DNA from: G963708235 sp963708235
GTDB lineage: Bacteria; Actinomycetota; Acidimicrobiia; Spongiisociales; UBA5794
DNA: 64,000 bases
NCBI GenBank assembly: GCA_963708235.1
Contig: OY970200.1
Coordinates: forward strand, 3,100,001 to 3,164,000
Reading direction: 5' to 3'
Notes under the pieces: generated by a model
What the model was told of the DNA's origin: nothing
Database searches by the model: none
Seen by the model: the letters and a program-made list of their open reading frames with translations, nothing else
Shown: positions 43,510-51,294 of the stretch, in pieces
Position numbering within the stretch: the stretch's first letter is position 1
How the letters are laid out: each line of letters begins with the position of its first letter
Translations under genes and position numbers: made by a program

Positions 43510-43862
43510 TCGGTGGGTTCCCAGATGAGGTAGTCAGCTCGCCGGCCGTGTACGAGGCCGTCGGGGTCGTACAGGTCGTCCTCGTCGACGTAGGTGTATC
43601 CGGGGCGATGGTCGAGGGCGGCGCAGATGTGCTCGATGATGCCTTCGGCTTCGCTGTAGCGTTTCGCCCACGCGGCGAGCTGGACGCGGCGAGTCCGGGC
43701 GACGACGCCACCGACTTCGTTGAGAGCGAGTTCGGGGACGGTGTCGATGAGTTGGTACGCCACCGCGGGGAGGGGCCCGCCGTCGGGGATCCGGTTCGGG
43801 TAGACGGCGGGGACGCCGGAGGTGGAGGCGAGGACCTCGACCATGGCGGTGATGGCGCTCAC
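43506..43862 (-). CDS. Tail terminator / completion protein (gpU- or DUF3168-like)
   Basis: A 118-residue protein starting at GTG 43862 inside the stop of the upstream gene. IPDGGPLPAVAYQLIDTVPE, RRVQLAAWAKRYSEAEGIIEHICAAL and a C-terminal YDPDGLVHGRRADYLIW fit tail terminator proteins, in which 'P.i.y......' is followed by 'v.v..ws.....a..l...v...l' and a closing 'r...dw.iw'. These cap the tail tube before attachment to the head. Confidence 0.72.
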   Translation of the reverse strand: MSAITAMVEVLASTSGVPAVYPNRIPDGGPLPAVAYQLIDTVPELALNEVGGVVARTRRVQLAAWAKRYSEAEGIIEHICAALDHRPGYTYVDEDDLYDPDGLVHGRRADYLIWEPTE

Positions 43863-44182
43863 GGGGTGATCTCTGATCCGACGATGACGAGTTCGGTTCC
43901 TCGGCCGTTCTGGTCGATTGGTGGGGCGACGATCTCCCAGGTGCGTCCCCGGTCCCGGATCCGCATGTCGGCGGTGATGCCGCCGCGGTACCGGATCGTG
44001 AACTCGGTCGATACGGTGGCGACCACCGTGCCGCCCCGGATGATCTCGCGCCCATTGTTGTCGACCACCTCAGCCCAGACGGTGGCGTGGTGGACCCAGT
44101 CGTCGACGAGTTCGCCATGGTCATCCTGGGTGCGGGCTCGGCGCTCGATCACGACTCGTCGTCGGAGCTTCCCGGACTGCAT
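43859..44182 (-). CDS. Phage head-tail joining / head closure protein
   Basis: A 107-residue beta-barrel type protein. SGKLRRRVVIERRARTQDDHGELVDDW matches the start of the head-tail joining family (PF05521, SPP1 gp16-like: 'LrhrItiq......d..G.....w'), followed by VWAEVVDNNGREI and TIRYRGGITADMRIRDRGRTWEIVAP. It closes the portal channel after DNA packaging. ATG 44182 overlaps the upstream stop (ATGA). Confidence 0.82.
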   Translation of the reverse strand: MQSGKLRRRVVIERRARTQDDHGELVDDWVHHATVWAEVVDNNGREIIRGGTVVATVSTEFTIRYRGGITADMRIRDRGRTWEIVAPPIDQNGRGTELVIVGSEITP

Positions 44183-44751
44183 CAGAATCCCCGGATCCGG
44201 TAGGGACTGAGGAGCCATTCGACGGACTGCGGCAGCGCTGTCGCGATGACGCCGGTCACGACGGATTCGCGGTGTTCGTACATGGTGCCGACGATGAGAA
44301 GGGTGGCTTGAACGATGGGTTCCGGAACGTCTGATGCGGCGCCGTACCCGGCGACGTAGTCGACCTCGATGGCGGCGACGGATCGGTGTGTCGGCCATGC
44401 ATACCCGCGGGGAGTGGCGAGCCGCCCTGGTGAGGATGCGGTGTCGACAACCCAATCCGTGACGTCGACGGCGATGGCGGCGCCGTCGTCTGGGTGGACG
44501 GTGACGGCGGTGACCTCTTGGAGTGGTGGGCGGGGAAGCTCGATGATCGGGCATGGGGCATCGAGAGTGAGCCGCCATTCCGCGGTGACGAGCTGCCGTC
44601 CGGTGTTCTCCTCGACCCAACGGGTCGCCGCGGTGACCTGACGTGCGATCAGGGCGTCGTCGTCCGGAACGTCGACACGCAGGTGATTCTTCGCCTCGGG
44701 AAGAGTGACAAGCTCCGCGGGGAGACTCGTCCGGTGAGCGGACCAGGTCAC
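44182..44751 (-). CDS. Head-tail connector (gp6-like adaptor)
   Basis: A 189-residue protein. ELVTLPEAKNHLRVDVPDDDALIARQVTAATRWVEENTGRQLV (quoted in part: LPEAKNHLRV, DDALIARQV, VEENTGRQL) is the classical signature of phage gp6-like connectors (PF05135). A beta-rich second half includes PPLQEVTAVTVHPDDG and YVAGYG. It starts at GTG 44751 overlapping the upstream stop (GTGA) and lying at the edge of a 21-bp tandem repeat. It forms the ring below the portal. Confidence 0.87.
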   Translation of the reverse strand: MTWSAHRTSLPAELVTLPEAKNHLRVDVPDDDALIARQVTAATRWVEENTGRQLVTAEWRLTLDAPCPIIELPRPPLQEVTAVTVHPDDGAAIAVDVTDWVVDTASSPGRLATPRGYAWPTHRSVAAIEVDYVAGYGAASDVPEPIVQATLLIVGTMYEHRESVVTGVIATALPQSVEWLLSPYRIRGF

Positions 44752-45149
44752 TCCTGGTCGCCGCCCTCGTTCTCCTGGTCGCCGCCCTCGTTCTCCTGGT
44801 CGCCGCCCTCGTTCTCCTGGTCGCCGCCCTCGTCGGGCTGTCCGAGCAGGTCGGTGAGGTGCTCGACGACGGTGGAGCGCGGCTTTTTGGCGGCGAGCTC
44901 GAGGTCGAGCATGGCGGTGGCCACATCGAAGGTGAGGTCCAGGGCGATGATGGCCTTGGCGGTCAGGGCGATGAGTTCGGCAGGCGCGGGATCCGCGGGG
45001 CGACGCCGGCGGGCATCGGGGGTATCGACCGGGGAGGCGTAGCCGTTGCTGACGAGGTCGGCCGCTTGGGAGTCGGGGAGGTCGATGATGGTGCCGGGGG
45101 TGCCGCTGGCCGTGGGGGTGGCCAGGGTCGAGTGGAGCTTGATCTGCAT
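44748..45149 (-). CDS. Phage protein with C-terminal EGGDQEN repeats, unknown function
   Basis: A 133-residue protein between the capsid-region gene and the connector. Residues 1-50 contain TPGTIIDLPDSQAADLVSNGYASPV, a pattern seen in short proteins next to phage capsid genes ('G..idlp...A..Lv..G.a..v'). A helical region follows, and the last 30 residues are four copies of EGGDQEN, strongly acidic. The stop codon overlaps the next gene's GTG. The function is unknown; a head-assembly role is suggested by location. Confidence 0.6.
   Translation of the reverse strand: MQIKLHSTLATPTASGTPGTIIDLPDSQAADLVSNGYASPVDTPDARRRRPADPAPAELIALTAKAIIALDLTFDVATAMLDLELAAKKPRSTVVEHLTDLLGQPDEGGDQENEGGDQENEGGDQENEGGDQE
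44751..44834 (-). repeat. Four 21-bp tandem repeats encoding EGGDQEN
   Basis: Four units, each read on the plus strand as CTCCTGGTCGCCGCCCTCGT plus a final T or C, follow one another without gaps; only the last unit differs, in its final base. The array is entirely coding and in frame. The near-perfect identity indicates recent slippage, so copy number may vary between lysogens. Confidence 0.95.
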
Positions 45150-45251
45150 GGCTGCCCCTTTTTGGAGACGAGGTGGCGTTCTGATGGTGGGGTGTGGTGC
45201 TGGGCGGAAGCGTGGTTTGCCGGTCCGCCCAGCACCAATGGGGGCTTGGGG

Positions 45252-45659
45252 TCAGCCGGTGTAGCGGCGCTTCCCGCGGATGATGGCCGCGGCGCAAGGC
45301 AGGGTCGGGGTGGATGTGCCACCGACGGCCTCGATGGTGGCCCTGAGCCAGCGCTTGCCGCCGTGGTATCCGATGACGTGGACGGTGTCGTCGTTGGCGG
45401 TGCCGATGACGGGTTCCTCGCCGTCGAGGTGGGCGGCGGCGACGGCGGTGAACTCGCCGGGGCTCCCGGAGCCGTTGTCGTCGGCTTCCTGCACCTCGAA
45501 CGTGAAGGCGGGGTTGGTGCCGGTCGCGGTGCCGGCAGAGATGACGACGACCGCGCCGTCGCAGTTGGCGAGGTCGACGGACGCGCCGTCAGCGGTCGTG
45601 GTGCGGGCGGCGGGGGCGAGAGATGGCGCGGGATCGAGTTCGCTCTTGAGATCGAGCAT
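45252..45659 (-). CDS. Capsid-adjacent phage protein, possible head decoration
   Basis: A 135-residue beta-rich protein 105 bp downstream of the major capsid gene. Features are an early APAARTTTADGASVDLANCDGAVVVISAG, then FTFEVQEADDNGSGSPGEFTAV, VIGYHGGKRWLRATIEAVGG and a basic C-terminus. The central pattern (oxidation-like 'vdl..cDgavv.i..G', then 'W.r..i...gg') recurs in small proteins coded beside HK97-type capsids. A decoration or stabilising role is plausible. ATG 45659 has an AGGAG site. Confidence 0.6.
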   Translation of the reverse strand: MLDLKSELDPAPSLAPAARTTTADGASVDLANCDGAVVVISAGTATGTNPAFTFEVQEADDNGSGSPGEFTAVAAAHLDGEEPVIGTANDDTVHVIGYHGGKRWLRATIEAVGGTSTPTLPCAAAIIRGKRRYTG

Positions 45660-45764
45660 GGTGTGACTCCTCGTCGGGTTCGGGTTCTTGGGGGCGGGTG
45701 GTGTTGCCACGTGGCAACACCACCCGCTCTGGCTCGTCGTCTTGTCGGCGGTTCTTTGGTCGGG

Positions 45765-46994
45765 CTAGGCGGCGACCTTGAGGCGGACGAACGCCTCGGC
45801 CAGGACGGGCATGCCGTCGCCTTCGTAGCGGGCGATGAAGCCGACCTGGTTGGTCTCGGCGTACAGCTCGACGAGTCGCTGAATGTCGAGCTCGAGGGAG
45901 TCGACGATCCAGTAGTTGCTGAAGTCGGCGAGCATCCCGACGTAGGCGTTGCCGGTGATCGTGTTCGGGGCGAACTCGCTGGAGATGAACGGCAGCTCGA
46001 GGATGGTGTCGGGTCGTCCGCCGGCGAGGCCGGGCTGCCAGCAGTACTGGCCGTCGGAGTCCTTGAGCTTGCGAACGACCTTCAGGAGGTCACGGTGGAA
46101 CAGCCAGCGGGCCCGTGGCCAGTACACCTCGCGGAGGGTGTACTTGGCGTCGATGAGCTGGTCCGACGCCGTGGAGTTCGTGAGGGGGATGGCGCCACCG
46201 GTCCCGATGGCGACGTCCCGGCTTGCGGGCACACCGGAGGCGGAGGCCACGAACATGCCGAGTGGCTTCTGGGCGCCGTCGCCGAGCATGTAGGCGCGTT
46301 CCTGGGTGACGCCAAGCTTGAACCCGAGGCGATCGAGGACGATCTCCTCGGGTCCCATGGAGCTGCGGCGCAGCAGGGTGCGGGACACCTTGATGCGCTT
46401 GGCGAGGGGGTGGGGTCGGAACTCGCGCTTACCGAACCCGAGCCCGGTGTCTTCGTTGCCGGTGGCGAGCTCGGTGGTCCAGTCGAAGTCGTCGATGTCG
46501 GACTCGCGGGTCGGGACACCGAGGGACTCGGCCTCGGTCAGGGTCATGGTGGTGGCGAGGCCCCGAATGTGCACCTGCTCATCGAGGCGGGCGATGAGCT
46601 GATTCACGAACTGCTGGGGCGCGACCAGGTGTCCGCCCTGCTCGTCCGGGGTGATCTGGAGTGCCCGCTGCTGTTCCTCGGTGAGGCCGCGTTCGCCGAC
46701 CTGGAGGTAGCGGGCGAACGCCCGGTTCGCTTCCTCCGCCGGGTCGGCGGGGTCGCCCGGGTCCCTGGTGTCGGGTTCGTCGGCGGCGAGTTCGCCGAGG
46801 CGGCGCTCGACTTCGCGGGCACGGTCCTCCCGCTCGATCTGGCGCTCGACACCGTCGGCTTCGCCCATGAGGGCGTCGAAGCGGGCCTCGTCCTCGGCGG
46901 ACAGGTCACCGTCGGCGGGGACCGCGTCGAGGATGGCGCGTGCTTCGGCGGCGAGTCGGGCCCGGCGCTGGCGGAGGGAGTTGATATCCGGCAT
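45765..46994 (-). CDS. HK97-family major capsid protein with N-terminal scaffold domain
   Basis: A 409-residue protein. Residues 1-70 form the helical delta/scaffold domain (QRRARLAAEARAILD, DALMGEADGVERQIER), which the prohead protease removes; the mature shell protein probably starts near residue 110-120. The capsid core shows LVAPQQFVNQLIARLDEQ, KRIKVSRTLLRRSSMGPEEIVLDRL, ERAYMLGDGAQKPLGMF and WLFHRDLLKVVRKLKDSDGQYCWQ, all standard for PF05065. ATG 46994 has an AGGAG ribosome site. Five accessory genes separate it from the protease gene, which is unusual. Confidence 0.93.
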   Translation of the reverse strand: MPDINSLRQRRARLAAEARAILDAVPADGDLSAEDEARFDALMGEADGVERQIEREDRAREVERRLGELAADEPDTRDPGDPADPAEEANRAFARYLQVGERGLTEEQQRALQITPDEQGGHLVAPQQFVNQLIARLDEQVHIRGLATTMTLTEAESLGVPTRESDIDDFDWTTELATGNEDTGLGFGKREFRPHPLAKRIKVSRTLLRRSSMGPEEIVLDRLGFKLGVTQERAYMLGDGAQKPLGMFVASASGVPASRDVAIGTGGAIPLTNSTASDQLIDAKYTLREVYWPRARWLFHRDLLKVVRKLKDSDGQYCWQPGLAGGRPDTILELPFISSEFAPNTITGNAYVGMLADFSNYWIVDSLELDIQRLVELYAETNQVGFIARYEGDGMPVLAEAFVRLKVAA

Positions 46995-47092
46995 GGTGAT
47001 GCTCCTTGTTCAGGGCTGGTTGATTCGGGCGCCTGTGTGCCTGGACCGCGGTTGAACCATCGGGCAGGGAACTGGCTTGGTACGGGAAGTGG

Positions 47093-47440
47093 TCAGGTTG
47101 GGGAGGGGCCGGTGCCGATGGTGAAGTGGAATCGGCCGGAGGGTTCGGGGTCGCCACCGCTGGGGGGTGTCACCCAGATGCGGGCGGCGTACGTTCCGGC
47201 GGCGTCATGGATCGGGTCATCGACCGCGGGTGCGTAGCGGATCACACCGTCTTCCGCGTCGTGGATCGTGGTGGTGCCGGTGACGGGAACGGGGTTGCCT
47301 GACATCGTGTGTACAACGAGGGTGGGGTTGGTGTATCCGGAGAGGTCCCAGGTCTGCATGTCGCGTTCGAGGACGAGTTCGAGGGGGCGGAGGATCCCGC
47401 CTGTGGCTCCGATCTCGCCGAGGTCGGTGATCGGGATCAT
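47093..47440 (-). CDS. BppU N-terminal-domain-like structural protein
   Basis: A 115-residue beta-rich protein. The order of elements (ITDLGEIGATGG, LELVLERDMQTWDLSGYTNP, VVHTMSGNPVPV, GVIRYAPAVDDPIHDAAGTYAARIWV) fits the N-terminal domain of phage baseplate upper proteins (BppU_N, PF10651), where 'rG.t....f.i.dgdg.p.DLtG' is followed by 'G.v.Y.lt..D....G.Y...f'. In other phages this domain anchors receptor-binding fibres or capsid appendages. Here it lies just downstream of the repeat protein and upstream of the capsid gene. An AGGAGG site fixes ATG 47440. Confidence 0.6.
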   Translation of the reverse strand: MIPITDLGEIGATGGILRPLELVLERDMQTWDLSGYTNPTLVVHTMSGNPVPVTGTTTIHDAEDGVIRYAPAVDDPIHDAAGTYAARIWVTPPSGGDPEPSGRFHFTIGTGPSPT

Positions 47441-47466
47441 GGAGACCACCTCCTCGTGGTTGCGAT

Positions 47467-48873
47467 TCAGCCAGCGATGATGTGGCGCGTTGAGCCGCCG
47501 GCGACGATGCGGCGGAGGGGCGACGGCGTGTAGGTCACGGCTTGGACCGCGAGCGGATGGGCGGTGACCGTCTCGATCGCCGCTGCGAGGCGGAGGGGGG
47601 TCGTGGACGCCCCGGTGATGGCGAGGGGTCGGGCGGTGGGCGTTTCCGCCGCTGCGCTGAGGATGAGGGCGACGGGGATTTGGGTGGCCACGGTGAGGGG
47701 ACGGGGTGTGGCAGTTTCGGTGGCGGGTGCGAGGGTGAGGGTGGCGGCGCCGGCGGGTGCGAGGGTCAGGGGTGCGCCCCATGTGGTTTCTTGGGCGGTG
47801 GCGGCGAGGACGGCGGCGGCGACCGGGTTGAGGTTGAGGGGTGCGCCGTTGTCGGTTTCGGTTGCGCCGGCGGCGGTAACGGTGGTGGCGTCTGCGCCGC
47901 GGATGGTGACAGGCTGGGATTCGTCGGCTTCGCTGGCTGGGGCCAGCTCGACGGGCTCGACGCCAGGGGTGAGGGTGAGCGGCGTGGCGGTGTCGTGCTC
48001 GGTGGCGTCGACGAGTTCGATCTCGTTGGTGGGGTCGGTGGAGAGGAAGAGGGGGTGGGCGGTGGTGTGTTCTTCTGCGGGGACCCAGTGCAGCTCGGTG
48101 GCGCCGGCGCCGATGATTTCGAGGGGTGAGCCTGTGTCGTACTCGTCGGCGGCCTGGGCCGTGACGTCGATCGCGTCGCCGGAGGTGAGGTTGAGCCGGC
48201 GCCCGGTGTCCTCTTCGGTAGCTGCTGCGGTCTCTAGGCCGGTCGGTCCGGCGAGGACCTCGGTGACCGCGATGGCGGTGAGTCCGTGTTCGAGGGCTTG
48301 GCCTGTGTAGCCGATGGCGACATCGCCGTCCGCCGGTGTGGTCTGGATGACCAGGGCGCCTGATTCCGGACCGAAGTCGTGGTCTTGAGCGAAGGTGTAC
48401 CCGGAGATCGGGGTGATGTTGCCGGGCGAGTTCGAGGCGGAGAAACCGATTCCGACGCGGACGGCGACTCGGTCGCCGGAGTCGAGGGTGACGCTGATTG
48501 CGGATGTTCCGGATCCGGCGTCTGAGTCGACGACTTCCATGTCGTCCGTGCCGGTGAACGTGACGGTGGCTGCCCACTTGACGTTGGAGGTGCCGGTGTG
48601 TGCGATCGAGACGGTCTGGGCTCCGGAAGGGACGCCAGAACCGAGGAAGTACACATACATCCTGCCCGGTTCGGATGTGATGGTGAATGACAGGACCCGG
48701 GTCATGGTGACACCGCCGTAGCTGACGACACCGTTGATCAAGTCATCGACAGTGCCGTTGTTGGCGATAACCACAGCGACGGCGTCGGGCGCGGCACCTG
48801 GGGTGTGCGTGGCTGTGGCGGGTGACGCCGTCGTGAATTGCGTGAACTCTGAGGTCGTGTCTACGGCGACCAT
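47467..48873 (-). CDS. Phage surface protein with C-terminal tandem 'A-x-E-T-D-x-x-x-P-L' repeats
   Basis: A 468-residue protein. Residues 1-205 form a jelly-roll-like domain (TVSIAHTGTSNVKWAATVTF, SGTSAISVTLDSGDRVAVRV, GYTGQALEHGLTAIAVTEV). Residues about 210-445 consist of roughly nine copies of a 25-30-residue unit built round A-x-E-x-D/T-x-x-x-P-L-x-L (ASEADESQPVTI, ATETDNGAPLNL, TEHDTATPLTL, ATETATPRPLTV). This 'AAETDTALPV' repeat is known to me from structural proteins of actinophages; its role is unknown. The gene overlaps the SGNH-like gene by 13 bases. Low-complexity extension and exposed repeats suggest a fibre or capsid appendage. Confidence 0.68.
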   Translation of the reverse strand: MVAVDTTSEFTQFTTASPATATHTPGAAPDAVAVVIANNGTVDDLINGVVSYGGVTMTRVLSFTITSEPGRMYVYFLGSGVPSGAQTVSIAHTGTSNVKWAATVTFTGTDDMEVVDSDAGSGTSAISVTLDSGDRVAVRVGIGFSASNSPGNITPISGYTFAQDHDFGPESGALVIQTTPADGDVAIGYTGQALEHGLTAIAVTEVLAGPTGLETAAATEEDTGRRLNLTSGDAIDVTAQAADEYDTGSPLEIIGAGATELHWVPAEEHTTAHPLFLSTDPTNEIELVDATEHDTATPLTLTPGVEPVELAPASEADESQPVTIRGADATTVTAAGATETDNGAPLNLNPVAAAVLAATAQETTWGAPLTLAPAGAATLTLAPATETATPRPLTVATQIPVALILSAAAETPTARPLAITGASTTPLRLAAAIETVTAHPLAVQAVTYTPSPLRRIVAGGSTRHIIAG

Positions 48874-49769
48874 GCGGCCTCCAGAATTGCCACAGCGGAG
48901 TCAATGTCACTCAGCGCTGCGGGCCAAGGGGCTGCGGCGGCGCGGGCCTGGGCGATGATTCCGGCACGGTCAGGGTGTGCGAGCCAGTCGAACGTCCAGT
49001 CGACTTCGGTGAAGGGCACCTGGTCGGCGTCGGGCGCGGCGTCTGCCCAGCGCAGAACGGTGAGAGCGGCTGAGGATTCTTCGTCGACGGCGAATCCGTC
49101 GAGGAGGCCGGGGGCTTCGTCGCTGATGTAGTGGTTGAACGCCCCGTAGATCTGCGTGCCGAGGAAGGCTCGACCGGCGGCGTTGGGGTGGGTGCCGTCC
49201 GATGCGAGCATTGAGGGGGTGAGGGGTCCGGTGACTGGTCCAGCCATGAGCCCGGGGTGGAGAGCGAGGGTGTACTCGTTGGCTTCGGCGTGGAACTCGG
49301 CGTCGTGGACTTGGTCCGGGTCCTCTTCGAAGAGGTTGAGGGGCGAGACCCACACGTACGGGAGCGGGTCCGCGCCGCTGTTCGTGACGAGCGGATAGAA
49401 CCATGCCCACCATGCGTCGATCTGGTCTTCGGCTGCCGCCATGGTCGGTGTCTCGCCGTTCCTGATGCACCACTGGACCCAGACCGGGTAGCCGGACTGC
49501 CAGACGCCTTCGAAGATGGCTCGGTGCCCTCGGTCGCTGGGGTGGCCGGGGGGCACTGCCCAGCGCAGCAGGGCGCCTCCTCCGGTGCCGTACGGCGCCG
49601 TCGTTGGGTTGGCGCCGGGGACGAACAGCCGTTGTGGCGAGTTCGGCCATTGCGTGCAGTGGCCCCAGGCGTGCCGGCAGGTGTTGGAGCACCCGACCCA
49701 TGTCATGGTCCCTGAGGTGATCTGGATGCTGGGTGCTTCGGGTTGGACTTGGAGGGCGCGGTACGTCAC
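48861..49769 (-). CDS. SGNH-hydrolase-like phage protein
   Basis: A 302-residue protein. An early TMTWVGCSNTCRHAWGH sits where SGNH enzymes have the nucleophile loop (GxSxT, here GCSNT), and ASDGTHPNAAGRAFLG near residue 195 is an unmistakable block V (DxxHPnxaG) with catalytic Asp and His. Between them is YVWVSPLNLFEED. It probably deacylates a surface glycan or a wall component. Cysteine spacing (CSNTC, GHC) suggests disulfides or a metal site near the active centre. It starts at GTG 49769 and overlaps the repeat protein gene, so the two probably form one appendage. No signal peptide, consistent with assembly into the virion. Confidence 0.72.
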   Translation of the reverse strand: MTYRALQVQPEAPSIQITSGTMTWVGCSNTCRHAWGHCTQWPNSPQRLFVPGANPTTAPYGTGGGALLRWAVPPGHPSDRGHRAIFEGVWQSGYPVWVQWCIRNGETPTMAAAEDQIDAWWAWFYPLVTNSGADPLPYVWVSPLNLFEEDPDQVHDAEFHAEANEYTLALHPGLMAGPVTGPLTPSMLASDGTHPNAAGRAFLGTQIYGAFNHYISDEAPGLLDGFAVDEESSAALTVLRWADAAPDADQVPFTEVDWTFDWLAHPDRAGIIAQARAAAAPWPAALSDIDSAVAILEAAWSP

Positions 49770-49773
49770 CGGC

Positions 49774-50301
49774 TCAGGAGACCGTGGAGTCCTGAGCGGA
49801 GTAGGTGGGCTCGGCGCTGGTCAGGTCGAGGTCGCTGCCGTTGGTGGTGCGCAACGCTGCGGCGCCGTCGTCGAGGGTGTAGTGCCACGGGACGATCTCG
49901 CTGTCGGCCCCACCGGTGGAGTCGGGGTCGACGAACAGGCCGATGCCGTCGATGTCCTGGTCAACGTCGCCGCCGGCGGCTTCGATGAGTGGCGTGATGG
50001 CGGCGAGGAGCCATTCGCCGAGATCGTCGGTGTCGTTGACGGTGGAGCCGTCGATGTCGGTGTCATCGAGGTAGACCCGTGCTGCGTTGGTGAAGGTGGA
50101 TTCCACGGCGCCTGCGGACACGACCGCGGCGAGGGTGTCGGCGTCACGGAGCGCAGCGACGGACGGCATCGTTTCGAAGAGGACCACGACGATGGCGGAG
50201 TCGCCGGGCCCGGCGGCGAAGAGGTCGGTGCCGTTGACGTGGTCGATCCACGCCAGGGCCTTCCCGACCGCCTGGTTGGGGATGACCGAGATGGCTGCCA
50301 T
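49774..50301 (-). CDS. Phage structural-region protein, unknown function
   Basis: A 175-residue acidic protein. It begins MAAISVIPNQAVGKALAWID, followed by SAIVVVLFETMPSVAALRD, then ARVYLDDTDIDGSTVNDTDDLGEWLL and a Asp-rich C-terminal part with DPDSTGGADSEIVPWHYTLDDG. ATG 50301 has a GAGGAG site and overlaps the upstream stop by one base. Proteins of this kind occur in actinophage head regions, but I do not know their role. Confidence 0.58.
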   Translation of the reverse strand: MAAISVIPNQAVGKALAWIDHVNGTDLFAAGPGDSAIVVVLFETMPSVAALRDADTLAAVVSAGAVESTFTNAARVYLDDTDIDGSTVNDTDDLGEWLLAAITPLIEAAGGDVDQDIDGIGLFVDPDSTGGADSEIVPWHYTLDDGAAALRTTNGSDLDLTSAEPTYSAQDSTVS

Positions 50302-50588
50302 CAGTGCGTCTCCTCGCTGTCGAGCCGTTCCTGGCGCCTTCGGGCCAGGTCGGCTTTCGTGGACGGGAATGAGCGGTGGTCGCTGGTGACGAGCCGACCG
50401 TCGGGGAGGGTGCGTGGCCACGGCGATTCGGTGAACGCCTCGGCCTCGTCGCGGGTCGGGAAGTTGTGGCCGTCGACGCTGAAGATGGTGGCGCTGTCGC
50501 CCCATCGGAGTCTGCGTCCGAACACGTGGGGTGGCCGGTCGTGGATGGACCGGTCGGCGGTGATGGTGGTCTCGGTGATCGGCGACAT
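50301..50588 (-). CDS. Small phage protein (95 aa), unknown function
   Basis: A 95-residue, charged, soluble protein. It shows FGRRLRWGDSATIFSVDGHNFPTRDEAEAF and PDGRLVTSDHRSFPSTKADLARRR. The GGAG site upstream supports ATG 50588, and the stop overlaps the next ATG. It lies just after the prohead protease gene. No family recognised. Confidence 0.55.
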   Translation of the reverse strand: MSPITETTITADRSIHDRPPHVFGRRLRWGDSATIFSVDGHNFPTRDEAEAFTESPWPRTLPDGRLVTSDHRSFPSTKADLARRRQERLDSEETH

Positions 50589-50592
50589 GTGG

Positions 50593-51210
50593 TCAGCTCC
50601 TGGTGATGGATAGCCGGCGGCGAGCGAGCTCGAGTCGCCGGGCGCCGGTGGGCGGTTCGTGCGGCGGTGGGTCCTGGGGGTCGGGTTCGTCGTCGCGGGG
50701 CAAGGTCCGTCGAAGTTCGTCCATGGCGGAGGTGAGGTCTCGCATGGCGGAGCGCCCGATCTGTGCGACGGCGTCGGGGTCCATGGGGATGGGGACGATG
50801 GAGAGCTCGAACAGTTCCCAGGCTTTGGGGATGCCGTTCTCGTCGATGTCCCAGGCGTCGAACCCGACCGAGGTTGCTGAGAGGTAGCCGCCTCGGACCT
50901 TCGATTCGACTCTGGCGGCGAACTCGTCTCCGGGGTCGAACTGCACGGCGATGCGCAGTTCTGGGGCTTCGACCTCGATGTCGACGCCGCGGCCGATGGG
51001 GAGGGACCCGCGGCCCCAGTAGTCGTGGCCGTAGCCGATGATGGGGTTCTTGTTCCATCGGTCGAGGCGGAGCCGGTCCATCTTGAGGTCGAGTCCGTCG
51101 GCTTTGCGGCCTTCGGTGGTGGCGATGAACCAGATGGGGTCTCCGGGTTCACCGGGGACGGCACCGTCGGCGTCTCGGACGGCGAGGCCCCGCAGGAAGG
51201 TGGTGTTCAT
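50593..51210 (-). CDS. HK97-type prohead protease
   Basis: A 205-residue serine protease of the U35 type (PF04586). Landmarks are FIATTEGRKADGLDL, NPIIGYGHDYWGRGSLPIG with the catalytic His in the GH pair, GGYLSATSVGFDAW with the catalytic Ser, and WELFELSIVPIPMDPDA. It cleaves the scaffold domain from the capsid protein during maturation. ATG 51210 follows GGAGGA. The last 45 residues are a Pro/Asp/Arg-rich tail, which may itself be removed. Confidence 0.9.
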   Translation of the reverse strand: MNTTFLRGLAVRDADGAVPGEPGDPIWFIATTEGRKADGLDLKMDRLRLDRWNKNPIIGYGHDYWGRGSLPIGRGVDIEVEAPELRIAVQFDPGDEFAARVESKVRGGYLSATSVGFDAWDIDENGIPKAWELFELSIVPIPMDPDAVAQIGRSAMRDLTSAMDELRRTLPRDDEPDPQDPPPHEPPTGARRLELARRRLSITRS

Positions 51211-51294
51211 CGGTTCCTCCGTGGTTGTCCGAGCCGGTTGCGTGGCGCTGCTGCTTTCGCCCGGGTGGGCGGCTCGCATTCGTGGTCCGGTTGG

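Noticed and set aside
44751..44834. Possible iteron array or origin
   Set aside because: The 21-bp units are wholly coding and in frame (EGGDQEN), with no AT-rich region or replication gene nearby.
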